A stretch of 64,000 nt of DNA. Source: Dorea longicatena. Lineage in GTDB: Bacteria; Bacillota; Clostridia; Lachnospirales; Lachnospiraceae. Of this stretch, positions 35,502 to 44,807 are shown piece after piece. Positions within the stretch are counted from its first letter, which is position 1. Each line of letters starts with the position of its first letter. The DNA lies in the NCBI RefSeq assembly GCF_025150085.1, contig NZ_CP102280.1:2057001-2121000 (forward strand). Direction: 5' to 3'. The notes below the pieces were generated by a model, which did no database searches, was not told the origin of the DNA, and saw nothing but the letters and a program-made list of their open reading frames with translations. The translations under genes and the position numbers were made by a program.

Positions 35502-35951
35502 TTAGATCTTTACTTTGAATATTGCCTTTTTGATGGCTTCCGGTTCCTGAACCTGAACCGCTGTTCTGTGTCCGTCACTTGGATAACAGATCAGGAAATC
35601 TCCATCTGTCAGGACTACTGAAGAATTCTTTTCTCCATCCATTGGAAGAAAATCATCTTTTTCCACAAAATCTTTTAATTCCATATTCTGAATGAAGTTC
35701 AGATCGATCTGTTCATTTCCATGGATCATTACATGGACGTCCAGATAATTTTTATGTGCTTCCCAGAAACGTTCTTCCGGTGTTGTTGTTGTATATTCTA
35801 CGATATTGACAAACAGTCTGTCACCATCGATCTCATGACTTCCCTTTTCATAAGATGCAAGATCGTGTGTCTTTGCATATTCAAAGCACTCTTTTACTTG
35901 TTCTTCTAAGAATGGGAATTCTGATAAATTATTGATATTTCCAAAAATCAC
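35502..35951 (-). CDS. nanQ: YhcH/YjgK/YiaL family protein (NanQ-like sialic acid anomerase)
   Basis: A cupin-like protein of about 149 residues. E. coli NanQ (YhcH) speeds the conversion of alpha- to beta-sialic acid or opens the ring for NanA. Conserved features are the N-terminal IFGNINNL, the metal-ligand region YLDVHVMIHGNEQID, and CYPSDGHRTAV near the end. I chose the GTG at 35951, 11 nt after AAGGAG; the more upstream GTG overlaps that site. Its place directly after the symporter gene supports the role. Confidence 0.83.
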   Translation of the reverse strand: MIFGNINNLSEFPFLEEQVKECFEYAKTHDLASYEKGSHEIDGDRLFVNIVEYTTTTPEERFWEAHKNYLDVHVMIHGNEQIDLNFIQNMELKDFVEKDDFLPMDGEKNSSVVLTDGDFLICYPSDGHRTAVQVQEPEAIKKAIFKVKI

Positions 35952-35969
35952 GAAAATCGTCACTCCTTC

Positions 35970-37475
35970 TTAGTTTTTGTAAATGGTTGTGTTAGGAGCA
36001 GGTACGGAATCGTCTCCTTTTGCCTTTCTCCAGATGATACTTGCCGGGATACCAATTACCAGTGATACTACAATTGAGATGATTGAGTATGACCAGATTG
36101 ATACGTGATCAGCAGGTACGAAGTATTTGATGTATACCATTACGCCTGATGCAACGATGAATGCACATACTGCACCAAATGTATTGGCAACCTTTGTAAA
36201 TGCTCCAAGGATAAATGTTCCGATCAGGATACCAAGTACCAGTCCCATGAATCCATTGAACCATTCGTATGCAGATTTTACTCCGCCGTTAGCCAGTACC
36301 ATAGCAACTACGATTGCGAAGATACCAACGATCAGAGATACATACTGTCCGATCTTTGTCTGTTTCTCAAAGCTTAATTCTTTCTTAGAAAGTCTTGCCT
36401 GGATATCCAGTGTCCAGCTTGATGCTACAGAGTTCAGACCTGTAGAAAGTGTAGACTGTGCTGCTGCATAAATAGCTGCTAACAGAAGTCCTGTTACACC
36501 AACCGGAAGCTCAAATGCGATGTAAGATGCGAAGATCTGGTCCTGAGCTGCTGCCGGTGGAAGTGTATTCTGCTGATAGAATACGTATAATCCTGTACCG
36601 ATCAGGTAGAATACTGTTGCGATGAAGATTGATAATCCTCCGTTTGCAAGCATCATTTTGTTCAGTTTCTTTGTATCAGTTGTTGTTGTAAAACGCTGTA
36701 CAATATCCTGGCTTGATACGTAAGATGCCATTGTATTGAATCCGGCACCAACGATCATGATGAATACGCTGTCTTTAAAAATGTTAGCATTGAAGATCGG
36801 CTGATCTACAGCAAGGAACTTATGCTCTGTTGTCAGTGCATGTGCGATTGCTCCAAATCCACCATCTAAGTGTGCTAACAGGAAGATCAGTGCAAATGTA
36901 ACACCGATCAGAAGTACAGATCCCTGGATGAAGTCTGTCCAAAGTACGGATTTAAGACCTCCTGTGTATGAGTAAATAATAGCAATGATACCCATGATAA
37001 TGATCAGTAAGTTTACGCTGATTCCAGTCAGACTTCCAAGTACCATACATGGAAGGTACATGATGATTGACATACGTCCGATCTGGTAAATGATGAACAT
37101 TACAGCTCCAAGTACACGAAGTCCTTTGCTTCCGAATCTCAGTTCCAGATAATGATATGCTGTATCAATATCCAGTTTGCTGTAGATTGGCAGGAAGAAT
37201 TTAATCGTGATCGGGATAGCTAACAGCATACCAAGCTGTGCGAACCACATGATCCATGTTCCTGCGTATGAGTTTCCTGCTAATGACAGGAATGAAATCG
37301 GACTTAACAGTGTTGCGAAAATTGATACGGAAGTTACCCACCACGGTACAGTTCCGTCTCCTTTAAAATACTCTTTTCCTTTCATTTCTTTCTTTGCGAA
37401 ATGAAGGCCGGCGAACAGTACAGCCGCGAGATAAATTACTAAAATGACTAAATCTACTACGGTAAACCCTTGCAT
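35970..37475 (-). CDS. Sodium:solute symporter, probable sialic acid transporter
   Basis: A 501-residue SSS-family carrier with 13 predicted transmembrane segments. Typical SSS features include GTVPWWVTSVSIFATLLSPISFLSLAGN near residue 40 and YTGGLKSVLWTDFIQ around 165. Some SSS proteins take up N-acetylneuraminate with Na+. Its position between nanA and nanQ makes sialic acid the likely substrate. No TRAP or ABC sialic acid transporter is present in the window. Confidence 0.85.
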   Translation of the reverse strand: MQGFTVVDLVILVIYLAAVLFAGLHFAKKEMKGKEYFKGDGTVPWWVTSVSIFATLLSPISFLSLAGNSYAGTWIMWFAQLGMLLAIPITIKFFLPIYSKLDIDTAYHYLELRFGSKGLRVLGAVMFIIYQIGRMSIIMYLPCMVLGSLTGISVNLLIIIMGIIAIIYSYTGGLKSVLWTDFIQGSVLLIGVTFALIFLLAHLDGGFGAIAHALTTEHKFLAVDQPIFNANIFKDSVFIMIVGAGFNTMASYVSSQDIVQRFTTTTDTKKLNKMMLANGGLSIFIATVFYLIGTGLYVFYQQNTLPPAAAQDQIFASYIAFELPVGVTGLLLAAIYAAAQSTLSTGLNSVASSWTLDIQARLSKKELSFEKQTKIGQYVSLIVGIFAIVVAMVLANGGVKSAYEWFNGFMGLVLGILIGTFILGAFTKVANTFGAVCAFIVASGVMVYIKYFVPADHVSIWSYSIISIVVSLVIGIPASIIWRKAKGDDSVPAPNTTIYKN

Positions 37476-37524
37476 CGTCTCTCTCCTTACAGATATTTTT
37501 CTTTCACGTATTTTTTATATAATC

Positions 37525-38442
37525 TTACAGATATTTAGCTTTTGCGTCGCGAACCATCTTAGCTGCTTCTTCAACGATAGCCATGTCTTCTTCTACTAAT
37601 GCTGGCAGTGGCTCTCTTACTCCGCCAAGTTCCAGACCTTCGTTGATCTTTAACATAGCTTTGATCACTGCGTACATATTTCCGTGTGCAGAGCACATCT
37701 TATAGATAATCTCATCACAAGCATACTGGATTTCTCTTGCTTCTTCCATCTTTCCGGCTCTTACATACTCGTCTAATTTCAGATATAATTCCGGCATAAC
37801 TCCGTATGTACCACCGATTGCTCCTTCAGCTCCGATGACACGTCCACTCATGAACTGCTCATCTGGTCCGTTAAAGATGATGTAGTCAGGGCCTGCTGCC
37901 TGTTTGAACATCTGGATATCCTGTACCGGCATAGAAGAGTTCTTAACACCAATTACGTTAGGATTCTTTCTCATCTCTGCGAAAAGTCCCTGTGTAAGAG
38001 CTACTCCTGCAAGCTGTGGAATGTTGTAGATTACGAAGTCTGTGTTTGGTGCTGCTGCACTGATGTCATTCCAGTACTGAGCGATTGCATACTCTGGCAG
38101 GTGGAAGTAGATCGGTGGGATTGCTGCGATTGCATCAACTCCAAGGCTTTCTGCATGTCTTGCAAGCTCCTGGCTGTCTTTTGTGTTGTTGCATGCAACG
38201 TGTGCGATTACTGTAAGCTTTCCTTCTGCTGCTTTCATAACGTTCTCAAGGATGATCTTACGGTCTTCTACGCTCTGGTAGATACATTCTCCTGATGAAC
38301 CGTTAACGTATACACCTTTTACACCTTTTTCTACGAAGTACTTTGTCAGTGCCTGTACGCCTTCCGGACTTACATTGCCTTCGTTGTCATAACATGCATA
38401 GAATGCTGGGATCACGCCTTTGTACTTTTCAAGATTTCTCAT
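37525..38442 (-). CDS. nanA: N-acetylneuraminate lyase
   Basis: Splits N-acetylneuraminate into pyruvate and ManNAc by a Schiff-base mechanism. The 305-residue DapA-type barrel has the active-site VNGSSGECIYQS near residue 47, the catalytic Tyr in VIYNIPQLAG, the Schiff-base Lys in VIGVKNSSMP, and GAEGAIGGTYGVMPEL, whose GxxG region distinguishes NAL-type enzymes. AAAGGAG precedes the ATG. It follows nanE in the cluster. Confidence 0.95.
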   Translation of the reverse strand: MRNLEKYKGVIPAFYACYDNEGNVSPEGVQALTKYFVEKGVKGVYVNGSSGECIYQSVEDRKIILENVMKAAEGKLTVIAHVACNNTKDSQELARHAESLGVDAIAAIPPIYFHLPEYAIAQYWNDISAAAPNTDFVIYNIPQLAGVALTQGLFAEMRKNPNVIGVKNSSMPVQDIQMFKQAAGPDYIIFNGPDEQFMSGRVIGAEGAIGGTYGVMPELYLKLDEYVRAGKMEEAREIQYACDEIIYKMCSAHGNMYAVIKAMLKINEGLELGGVREPLPALVEEDMAIVEEAAKMVRDAKAKYL

Positions 38443-38515
38443 TGTTTTTTCTCCTTTTCTTTTTTGATATATTGCTTTATCTTTTTATAATGTTATCAAT
38501 AAATCCTTTAGGGAA

Positions 38516-39205
38516 TTATCTTTCCATTTCTTCCACAAATGATTTTGTGATCAGCTGTGGTCTTGTGATAATAGAACCGACAACAACGCTGTATGCTCCA
38601 AGTTCGATCACGTGTCTTGCTTTTTCCGGTGTGTTGATGTTACCTTCTGCAATGACTCTGTGTTTTGCTTTTGCGACAATCTTTCTTAAGATTTCGAAAT
38701 CATTTGCCTCGATCTTGTCGCCCTTGCTCTGCTCTGTGTAACCAACCATTGTAGTTCCAATGAAGTCAAATCCAAGTTCATCCGCATGCAGTGCTTCTTC
38801 CACTGTAGAACAGTCTGCCATAAATAACTGATCCGGATATTTTGCTTTTACTTCTTTAAAGAACTCATCTAATGTCTTTCCGCCAGGTCTCTTTGAAATA
38901 GTAGCGTCCATAGCGATGATTTCAGGTTTTACTTCCATCAGTTCTTCGATTTCTTTCATCGTTGGTGTAATGTAGATATCACTGTCATCATAATCTCTTT
39001 TTACGATTCCGATGATCGGCAGATCAACCTGTGACTGGATCTCCTTGATATCTTCTTTTGTATTTGCACGAATTCCGCTTGCACCTCCCTGTTTTGCAGC
39101 CAGTGCCATTCTTCCCATAATGAATGAAGAATGTAAAGGTTCATTCGATAATGCCTGACAAGAAACGATTAATTTTCCTTTCAGATTTTCAACTTTCTGA
39201 TTCAT
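38516..39205 (-). CDS. nanE: N-acetylmannosamine-6-phosphate 2-epimerase
   Basis: Converts ManNAc-6-P to GlcNAc-6-P. The ~229-residue TIM barrel shows [16 protein letters not shown] at the start, [17 protein letters not shown], the catalytic-region [22 protein letters not shown], and the phosphate-binding [10 protein letters not shown] and [10 protein letters not shown] start it at the ATG 39205, which has AAGGAGG 10 nt upstream. It is the first gene of the minus-strand nan operon and diverges from nagB. Confidence 0.94.
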   Translation of the reverse strand: MNQKVENLKGKLIVSCQALSNEPLHSSFIMGRMALAAKQGGASGIRANTKEDIKEIQSQVDLPIIGIVKRDYDDSDIYITPTMKEIEELMEVKPEIIAMDATISKRPGGKTLDEFFKEVKAKYPDQLFMADCSTVEEALHADELGFDFIGTTMVGYTEQSKGDKIEANDFEILRKIVAKAKHRVIAEGNINTPEKARHVIELGAYSVVVGSIITRPQLITKSFVEEMER

Positions 39206-39279
39206 TGTTTTGTTCCCTCCTTCGTTCTGCAATCAGTATAATATTGTTCGATTTTATTTTCAAGTGTCTTTGTAGTTGT

Positions 39280-39395
39280 TGAAAGCTCTTTCATTCTTTT
39301 CAATTCCCATATCCTATTTTCCTTATTTTTCGCCTTTTATTTTGTGCAACTTGCACAATTCCAGGTAGTTTCTTTCCAGTTTTGAAAGTAGTTTC
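39280..39395. promoter_or_regulatory. Candidate regulator sites between nanE and nagB
   Basis: Two similar 12-bp palindromes, GAAAGCTCTTTC (39281-39292) and GAAAGTAGTTTC (39384-39395), flank a perfect 8-bp inverted repeat TTGTGCAA-C-TTGCACAA (39342-39358). The former resemble GAAA..TTTC operators of RpiR-type regulators; the binder of the latter is unknown. Confidence 0.5.
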
Positions 39396-39412
39396 TGTTC
39401 TTTCTATTTCAC

Positions 39413-39440
39413 TTGAAAATTCATTTATAATGTATATACT
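39413..39440 (+). promoter_or_regulatory. Promoter of nagB
   Basis: TTGAAA (39413-39418), a 16-bp spacer and TATACT (39435-39440) lie 46 bp before the nagB start and just downstream of a GAAAG-type palindrome, a suitable place for repression. Confidence 0.6.
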
Positions 39441-39485
39441 GGTATTCAGAAACAAAAAACAATTGAATAAGGAGAGGTTATTATT

Positions 39486-40217
39486 ATGGTAATTTATAAA
39501 GCAAAAGACTATCAGGATATGAGCCGTAAAGCAGCAAACATTATTTCTGCACAGATTATTATGAAACCAAACTGTGTACTTGGACTTGCAACCGGATCTT
39601 CACCGGTCGGTACTTATAAACAGCTGATTGAATGGTATAAGAAAGGTGATCTTGATTTTTCTCAGGTTACAAGCGTGAACCTCGATGAATATAAAGGACT
39701 CAGTCCGGAAAATGACCAGAGCTACAGATATTTCATGAACACCAATCTTTTCGATCATGTAAATATCGATAAAACACGTACTTTCGTTCCGAACGGACTG
39801 GAAGCAGATTCTGACAAAGCCTGCAGTGAATACAATGAGATCATCCGCAAACAGGGCGGCGTAGACCTTCAGCTTCTCGGTCTTGGACACAACGGACACA
39901 TCGGATTCAACGAGCCAGGTGCTGCTTTTGAAAAAGAGACACACTGTGTAGATCTGACAGAAAGCACAATTGAAGCCAACAAACGTTTCTTCGAATCTGA
40001 AGATGATGTTCCAAGACAGGCCTACACAATGGGTATTAAAAATATCATGCAGGCAAAGAAGATCCTCGTAGTCGTAAGCGGAGAAGATAAAGCTGCAATC
40101 TTAAAAGAAGTATTATACGGCCCAATTACTCCGGAAGTTCCTGCTTCTATCCTTCAGCTTCACAATGATGTTACGATTGTGGCTGATGCAGCTGCACTTA
40201 GCAAAATTAATATGTAG
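39486..40217 (+). CDS. nagB: Glucosamine-6-phosphate deaminase
   Basis: Turns glucosamine-6-P into fructose-6-P and ammonia, the last step of sialic acid and GlcNAc breakdown. The 243-residue protein shows VLGLATGSSPVGTYKQL, VNLDEYKGL (catalytic Asp), LLGLGHNGHIGFNEPG and the lid region that follows. It is near the usual ~240-residue Gram-positive length, without the longer allosteric tail of E. coli NagB. AAGGAGAGG precedes the ATG. Confidence 0.96.
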   Translation: MVIYKAKDYQDMSRKAANIISAQIIMKPNCVLGLATGSSPVGTYKQLIEWYKKGDLDFSQVTSVNLDEYKGLSPENDQSYRYFMNTNLFDHVNIDKTRTFVPNGLEADSDKACSEYNEIIRKQGGVDLQLLGLGHNGHIGFNEPGAAFEKETHCVDLTESTIEANKRFFESEDDVPRQAYTMGIKNIMQAKKILVVVSGEDKAAILKEVLYGPITPEVPASILQLHNDVTIVADAAALSKINM

Positions 40218-40223
40218 ATCACA

Positions 40224-40269
40224 GGACTTACCACCGGCAAGTTCTGTTGTATACTTTGGTATAAAAAAG
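40224..40269 (-). repeat. Terminator-associated repeat, copy 7 (best-formed)
   Basis: GGACTTACCACCGGCAAGTT, then TCTGTTG and TATACTTTGGTATAAAAAAG. The A run merges into the 5' side of the nagB/lgt terminator. It gives the clearest consensus of the family. Confidence 0.65.
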
Positions 40270-40302
40270 CAGGCGTTCTATTGAAAGAATGCCTGCTTTT
40301 TT
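40264..40302. terminator. Bidirectional terminator between nagB and lgt
   Basis: AAAAAAGCAGGC pairs with GCCTGCTTTTTT, with inner TTCT/AGAA. The poly-A and poly-T flanks make it work for both convergent genes. Confidence 0.9.
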
Positions 40303-40311
40303 ATATCTGTC

Positions 40312-41190
40312 TTACTGATTTGACTCCGTACTTTTGATGCGTGCGGCTTTTTTTCTGCCTGTAATAACCAGGATTGCTGATACTATCACAATTGTGCCTG
40401 CCAGAAGTTGTGATACCGGAAGTCCAACTTTCGGCAATAAAAGCTGATCTGTTCTGAGGCTTTCGATCCAGAATCTGCCAAGACCGTAGCCTAAGAGATA
40501 GATCAGGAAGACCTCTCCATCGAATTTCTTGTGTTTGCGGTATAGCAGCATAATGATCAGCACCATCAGGCACCACATGGATTCATACAGGTATGTCGGG
40601 TGAACCTGAATGTACATGACCCCTTTTACGGTCTCTGCATGATTCCACATCTTTGTAGTAATGTCTGAGCTTCTGACTGCATCTACCGGAAGTCTCATTG
40701 CAAATAAGCCATTTGTATATTCACCGAATGCTTCTCGGTTAAAAAAATTTCCCCATCTTCCAATCATCTGTCCGGTGATCAGACCAAATCCGCCGGTATC
40801 AAATAAAAGAAACGGTGATATTTTTTTTATTTTTGCAAATATGAATACTACAATAATTGCAGTAATTACACCACCGTATATAGCAAGTCCTCCCTCACGG
40901 ATATTAATGATGCTCTTAATGTCGTCTTTATACATATCCCAGGAGAAGATCACATAATATGCTCTTGCTCCGATAATCGAAAAGATTACTCCGTATATTG
41001 CCAGATCATAATAATCCTCTACATTCTGATGTGTGCGCTTTGCTTCCATTACTGCCAGCATGAGTCCCGCCAGGATCCCAATTCCTATGACGATCCCATA
41101 ATATGCAATATCAAATCCAAATACGGTGATATGATCTCCGACAGATTTTAAATGAATTCCCAGATTCGGAAAATCAATTGTTCTGTGCAT
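40312..41190 (-). CDS. lgt: Prolipoprotein diacylglyceryl transferase
   Basis: Attaches diacylglyceryl to the lipobox Cys of prolipoproteins in the membrane. The ~292-residue protein has seven predicted transmembrane segments, the signature GGLAIYGGVI and the strongly conserved GRWGNFFNREAFGEYT near residue 125-140, followed by HPTYLYES. I start it at the ATG 41190 (MHRTIDFP); the frame is open further upstream but lacks a ribosome site. C-terminal residues are basic. Confidence 0.93.
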   Translation of the reverse strand: MHRTIDFPNLGIHLKSVGDHITVFGFDIAYYGIVIGIGILAGLMLAVMEAKRTHQNVEDYYDLAIYGVIFSIIGARAYYVIFSWDMYKDDIKSIINIREGGLAIYGGVITAIIVVFIFAKIKKISPFLLFDTGGFGLITGQMIGRWGNFFNREAFGEYTNGLFAMRLPVDAVRSSDITTKMWNHAETVKGVMYIQVHPTYLYESMWCLMVLIIMLLYRKHKKFDGEVFLIYLLGYGLGRFWIESLRTDQLLLPKVGLPVSQLLAGTIVIVSAILVITGRKKAARIKSTESNQ

Positions 41191-41239
41191 TTCTTTTTCC
41201 CTTTCCTTTTTCTTTATAGATATGACTTTCCAGATTGGC

Positions 41240-41272
41240 AGAAAAGCCGGCACATACCATGCCAGCTTTTCT
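41240..41272 (-). terminator. Hairpin downstream of ychF
   Basis: AGAAAAGCCGGCA pairs with TGCCAGCTTTTCT (one mismatch, 7-nt loop). The T run is weak on the minus strand, so termination is only probable. Confidence 0.5.
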
Positions 41273-41314
41273 ATTTATACATTTTCTTATGTGTTTTCAG
41301 CATGCTTAGTATGC

Positions 41315-42415
41315 TTATACATTGAAACGGAACAGCATGATGTCTCCGTCTTTTACCACATAGTCTTTTCCCTCCAGACGGATCAGACCCTTTTCTTTGG
41401 CTGCTGTGTGACTTCCGCATGCGATCAGATCATCATAAGATACAACCTCTGCACGGATGAATCCTCTTTCAAAGTCAGAATGAATCTTTCCAGCTGCCTG
41501 AGGTGCCTTTGTTCCTTCTGTGATCGTCCATGCACGGACTTCCGGCTCACCTGCTGTCAGGTAACTGATAAGTCCAAGCAGTTTATAGCTTGCTTTGATC
41601 AGTTTTTCCAGACCAGACTCTTTTAATCCAAGATCTTCCAGGAACATCTTCTTCTCATCATCATCCAGTTCTGAAATCTCTGCTTCGATCTCTGCACATA
41701 CAACGAATACTTCACTCTGCTCTCCCTTGGCATACTCACGAACAGCCTGTACCCCTTCGTTATTAGCCGCATCATCTGCCAGATCGTCTTCAGATACATT
41801 TGCTGCATAGATCACTGGTTTGTAAGTCAGAAGATTGTAGCTTTCCAGCCATGCCTGTTCTTCCTCGTCATCTACTTCTTCGAATGTCTTTGCAAGCTTT
41901 CCGTCTTCGAGATGTGCTTTAACCTTATTCAGAAGTCCGAGTTCTTTTGCTGCTGATTTATCATTTCTTGCAACTTTGGAAACTTTGGAAATTCTTCTTT
42001 CCAGGATTTCAAGATCAGAGAAGATCAGCTCTAAGTTAATTGTCTCGATATCACGAAGTGGATTAATGCTTCCGTCTACGTGTACGATATTGCTGTTCTC
42101 AAAGCATCTCACTACATGTACGATTGCATCTACTTCACGGATATTGGCAAGGAACTGGTTCCCAAGTCCTTCTCCTTTTGAAGCACCTTTTACGAGTCCA
42201 GCGATATCAACGAATTCAATTGCTGCCGGGATGATTTTTTTTGTGTGATACATCTCTCCCAGTACATTTAATCTTTCATCCGGTACAGTTACAACTCCTA
42301 CGTTCGGGTCGATGGTACAGAACGGGTAGTTAGCTGATTCTGCTCCGGCCTTTGTAAGTGAGTTAAACAGTGTACTCTTTCCTACGTTTGGTAATCCTAC
42401 GATTCCTAATTTCAT
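41315..42415 (-). CDS. ychF: Ribosome-binding ATPase YchF
   Basis: A 366-residue OBG-family P-loop NTPase that prefers ATP and binds ribosomes, with reported roles in stress responses. Motifs are G1 [13 protein letters not shown]3 [14 protein letters not shown], a coiled-coil insertion in the middle and the C-terminal TGS-like domain ending in [12 protein letters not shown]. The length matches the family. It is a stand-alone gene on the minus strand. Confidence 0.95.
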   Translation of the reverse strand: MKLGIVGLPNVGKSTLFNSLTKAGAESANYPFCTIDPNVGVVTVPDERLNVLGEMYHTKKIIPAAIEFVDIAGLVKGASKGEGLGNQFLANIREVDAIVHVVRCFENSNIVHVDGSINPLRDIETINLELIFSDLEILERRISKVSKVARNDKSAAKELGLLNKVKAHLEDGKLAKTFEEVDDEEEQAWLESYNLLTYKPVIYAANVSEDDLADDAANNEGVQAVREYAKGEQSEVFVVCAEIEAEISELDDDEKKMFLEDLGLKESGLEKLIKASYKLLGLISYLTAGEPEVRAWTITEGTKAPQAAGKIHSDFERGFIRAEVVSYDDLIACGSHTAAKEKGLIRLEGKDYVVKDGDIMLFRFNV

Positions 42416-42518
42416 TTTTCTATTTCCTCCTGTGAATCTATCTGTTTTCTCTTTTTGGCACTCTATGTCTGATAGTCTTGCCGGTAATCATTCTCATTCC
42501 GGCACTCTTATATCACAA

Positions 42519-42570
42519 TAAAAAAGTCTTAACACAGTATTTTGTATTATACCATGCTAGGACTTTTTTG
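42519..42570. terminator. Terminator between thiN and ychF
   Basis: AAAAAAGTC and GACTTTTTT pair across an AT-rich interior, with A/T runs on both sides. It lies after the last gene of the priA-thiN run. Confidence 0.6.
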
Positions 42571-42605
42571 TGAATAATTTTGCTTTAAATTCTATTATGA
42601 AAATT

Positions 42606-43265
42606 TTATCTGTCTTTTGTCTCCATCAGGATTACAATCCCTTTCATGAAGCTGATCGTAACTTCATCTTCCTGAAACTGATTGCTTACACACAGACTGT
42701 CATAAGGAATCAGGGTATGATTATCAAGCGGATACTTTGCCCCCTTAATACTAAATCCATATACCTCTTTCCCCAACGGGAACACTGAAAAATACGGCCC
42801 ATATGTTTCACCTTTCTTCAGGTGTGTCTCCCCGCCTCCGATCAGACGGATCTTATTCTGCGTATCCATAATAACGGCATCAATCCCTGCTTTAAATGGA
42901 ATTGCAAGGCTCTGTACATTAGCCCAGAGATGATCAATTCGCCCTCCGGTCGCTCCAAGGATCAGGATTTCCTTAGCCCCTAGTGTCATCGCAAGTCTTA
43001 TTGCAATCTCTGTATCCGATGCATCTTTTACCGGATTAAATTCACGAATAGGAACATTCGTCTCATTGCGGTAATAATCACCGATTTCTTTTTTTACACT
43101 GTCGAAATCGCCAACAATATAATTCGGCAGTATCTGATGTCTGCAAAGGAACTCCATACCTCTGTCCACACCGATGACATACTGATTCTCTTCTTTTTCA
43201 AGAATCGATAATACAAATTCTTCATTCAGTTCCCCACCACTGATGATGATAATCCTCTTACTCAT
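42606..43265 (-). CDS. thiN: Thiamin pyrophosphokinase
   Basis: Transfers pyrophosphate from ATP to thiamin, giving TPP. The 219-residue protein shows YVIGVDRGMEFL, YIVGDFDSVKKE, KDASDTEIAIRLA and the active-site ILGATGGRIDH. It overlaps rpe by 8 bp and is the last gene of the conserved housekeeping cluster. It allows TPP to be made directly from salvaged thiamin and complements the thiM-thiE-thiD operon at 11.5-14.5 kb. Confidence 0.95.
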   Translation of the reverse strand: MSKRIIIISGGELNEEFVLSILEKEENQYVIGVDRGMEFLCRHQILPNYIVGDFDSVKKEIGDYYRNETNVPIREFNPVKDASDTEIAIRLAMTLGAKEILILGATGGRIDHLWANVQSLAIPFKAGIDAVIMDTQNKIRLIGGGETHLKKGETYGPYFSVFPLGKEVYGFSIKGAKYPLDNHTLIPYDSLCVSNQFQEDEVTISFMKGIVILMETKDR

Positions 43266-43923
43266 AACTCTTTAGTATCTCCATAAATTTTGCAGTATTT
43301 TCTCCGGCATCCCCTCTGAATACAGCGGAGCCGGAAACAATCACATTCGCTCCTGCATCCAGTACTTCTCTTACATTCTCTACATAGACGCCGCCATCTA
43401 CCTGAATATCCGTCTCCAGATTTTTTTCATTTAACATCGCACGAATCGCACGAATCTTGTCCAATGACTCTGGAATGAATTTCTGTCCTCCGAATCCAGG
43501 ATGAACACACATCACCAGAATCATATCCACTTCTTCAAGATACGGTACAACTTCCTTCACATCCGTCTCCGGATTAATAGAAAGTCCTACTTTCATTCCG
43601 CATTCGCGGATCTTATTCAGCGTAGCTTTTACATCCTCACAGGCTTCTACATGTACAGTTACAGAATCAGCCCCTGCTTTCTGAAATGCTTCCACATAAC
43701 GGATTGGCTCCTGAACCATCAGATGTGCATCCATGAATTGCTCTGTAGCATCATGAATCGATGCCATAACCGGCATACCGAATGAAATGCTTGGTACAAA
43801 CATTCCATCCATGACATCAAAATGAATATATTCCGCTCCATTATCCTCAGTCTTTTTCATTTCCTGACCCAAAACTTTGAAATCCGCCGCCAGTATTGAC
43901 GGTGCTAATACATAGTTTATCAT
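43258..43923 (-). CDS. rpe: Ribulose-phosphate 3-epimerase
   Basis: Interconverts ribulose-5-P and xylulose-5-P in the pentose phosphate pathway. The 221-residue TIM barrel shows APSILAADF, HFDVMDGMFVPSISFG, DAHLMVQEP, MCVHPGFGGQKFI and the phosphate-binding VDGGVYVENV and VSGSAVF. Its start codon overlaps the rsgA stop region by one base, showing tight translational linkage. Confidence 0.97.
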   Translation of the reverse strand: MINYVLAPSILAADFKVLGQEMKKTEDNGAEYIHFDVMDGMFVPSISFGMPVMASIHDATEQFMDAHLMVQEPIRYVEAFQKAGADSVTVHVEACEDVKATLNKIRECGMKVGLSINPETDVKEVVPYLEEVDMILVMCVHPGFGGQKFIPESLDKIRAIRAMLNEKNLETDIQVDGGVYVENVREVLDAGANVIVSGSAVFRGDAGENTAKFMEILKSYE

Positions 43924-44801
43924 CAGTACCTCCTCTTATTCTTCAATTCCTCATACATTTCTATATAATTCTGATAACGGATCTTATGAATCTTTCCTTC
44001 TTCCAAAGCTTCTTTTACTGCGCATCCCGGCTCATGCACATGATCACATCCATTAAACCGACACATTCCTTCATATTCCCGGAATTCCGGGAATAAATAT
44101 TTCAATTCTTCTTTTTCATAATCATTGACGTACAATGAGCTAAATCCGGGTGTATCCATGATATAAGAATCCTCATCGATCGCGAATAGTTCCGAATGTC
44201 GTGTCGTATGTTTGCCACGCTCAATCTTTGTGCTGATCGCACCGGTCTCCATCTCGGCGTCCGGCTGCAGAATATTGATGATCGAAGATTTTCCTACCCC
44301 TGACGGCCCTGCAATTGCCGTCGTCTTTCCTTTTAGCAATTCACGTATTTTTTCAATTCCCCGTTCTTCTTTTGCACTTACGAATACCATTGGATAGCCA
44401 CATGTTTCGTAGATTTCTTCCAGTTCTTTTATCTGAGGATCTGTTGCAATATCTTCTTTATTAAAGCATAAAACCACCGGAATTTCTTTGCTTTCCATCA
44501 TGACCAGAAATCTGTCCAATAGATTAAAATGCGGATTCGGTTTTGTGATTGCAAAAACCACCAATGCCTGATCGATGTTAGCCACTGCCGGACGTATCAA
44601 TTCATTCTGACGAGGCAAGATTTTTACGATATTGCCTTTCTTCTCGGATTCATCCAGAACCTCTATCTCTACATTATCTCCGACCAGAGGTTTTATCTTT
44701 TCTTTACGAAATACCCCTTTTGCTTTACATTCATAAACACCGAATTCTACTACATGAACGTAGTAGAATCCGGCAATTCCTTTTATAATTTTTCCCTGCA
44801 T
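43923..44801 (-). CDS. rsgA: Ribosome small subunit GTPase RsgA
   Basis: A circularly permuted GTPase that helps late 30S maturation. The 292-residue protein has an N-terminal OB fold, G4 FNKEDIA (in the permuted order), G1 GPSGVGKSSIIN, G3 DTPGFSS and a C-terminal zinc site CRFNGCDHVHEPGCAV. It lies 6 bp after the Ser/Thr kinase gene, as is usual in Firmicutes. Confidence 0.96.
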   Translation of the reverse strand: MQGKIIKGIAGFYYVHVVEFGVYECKAKGVFRKEKIKPLVGDNVEIEVLDESEKKGNIVKILPRQNELIRPAVANIDQALVVFAITKPNPHFNLLDRFLVMMESKEIPVVLCFNKEDIATDPQIKELEEIYETCGYPMVFVSAKEERGIEKIRELLKGKTTAIAGPSGVGKSSIINILQPDAEMETGAISTKIERGKHTTRHSELFAIDEDSYIMDTPGFSSLYVNDYEKEELKYLFPEFREYEGMCRFNGCDHVHEPGCAVKEALEEGKIHKIRYQNYIEMYEELKNKRRY

Positions 44802-44807
44802 ATCTTT

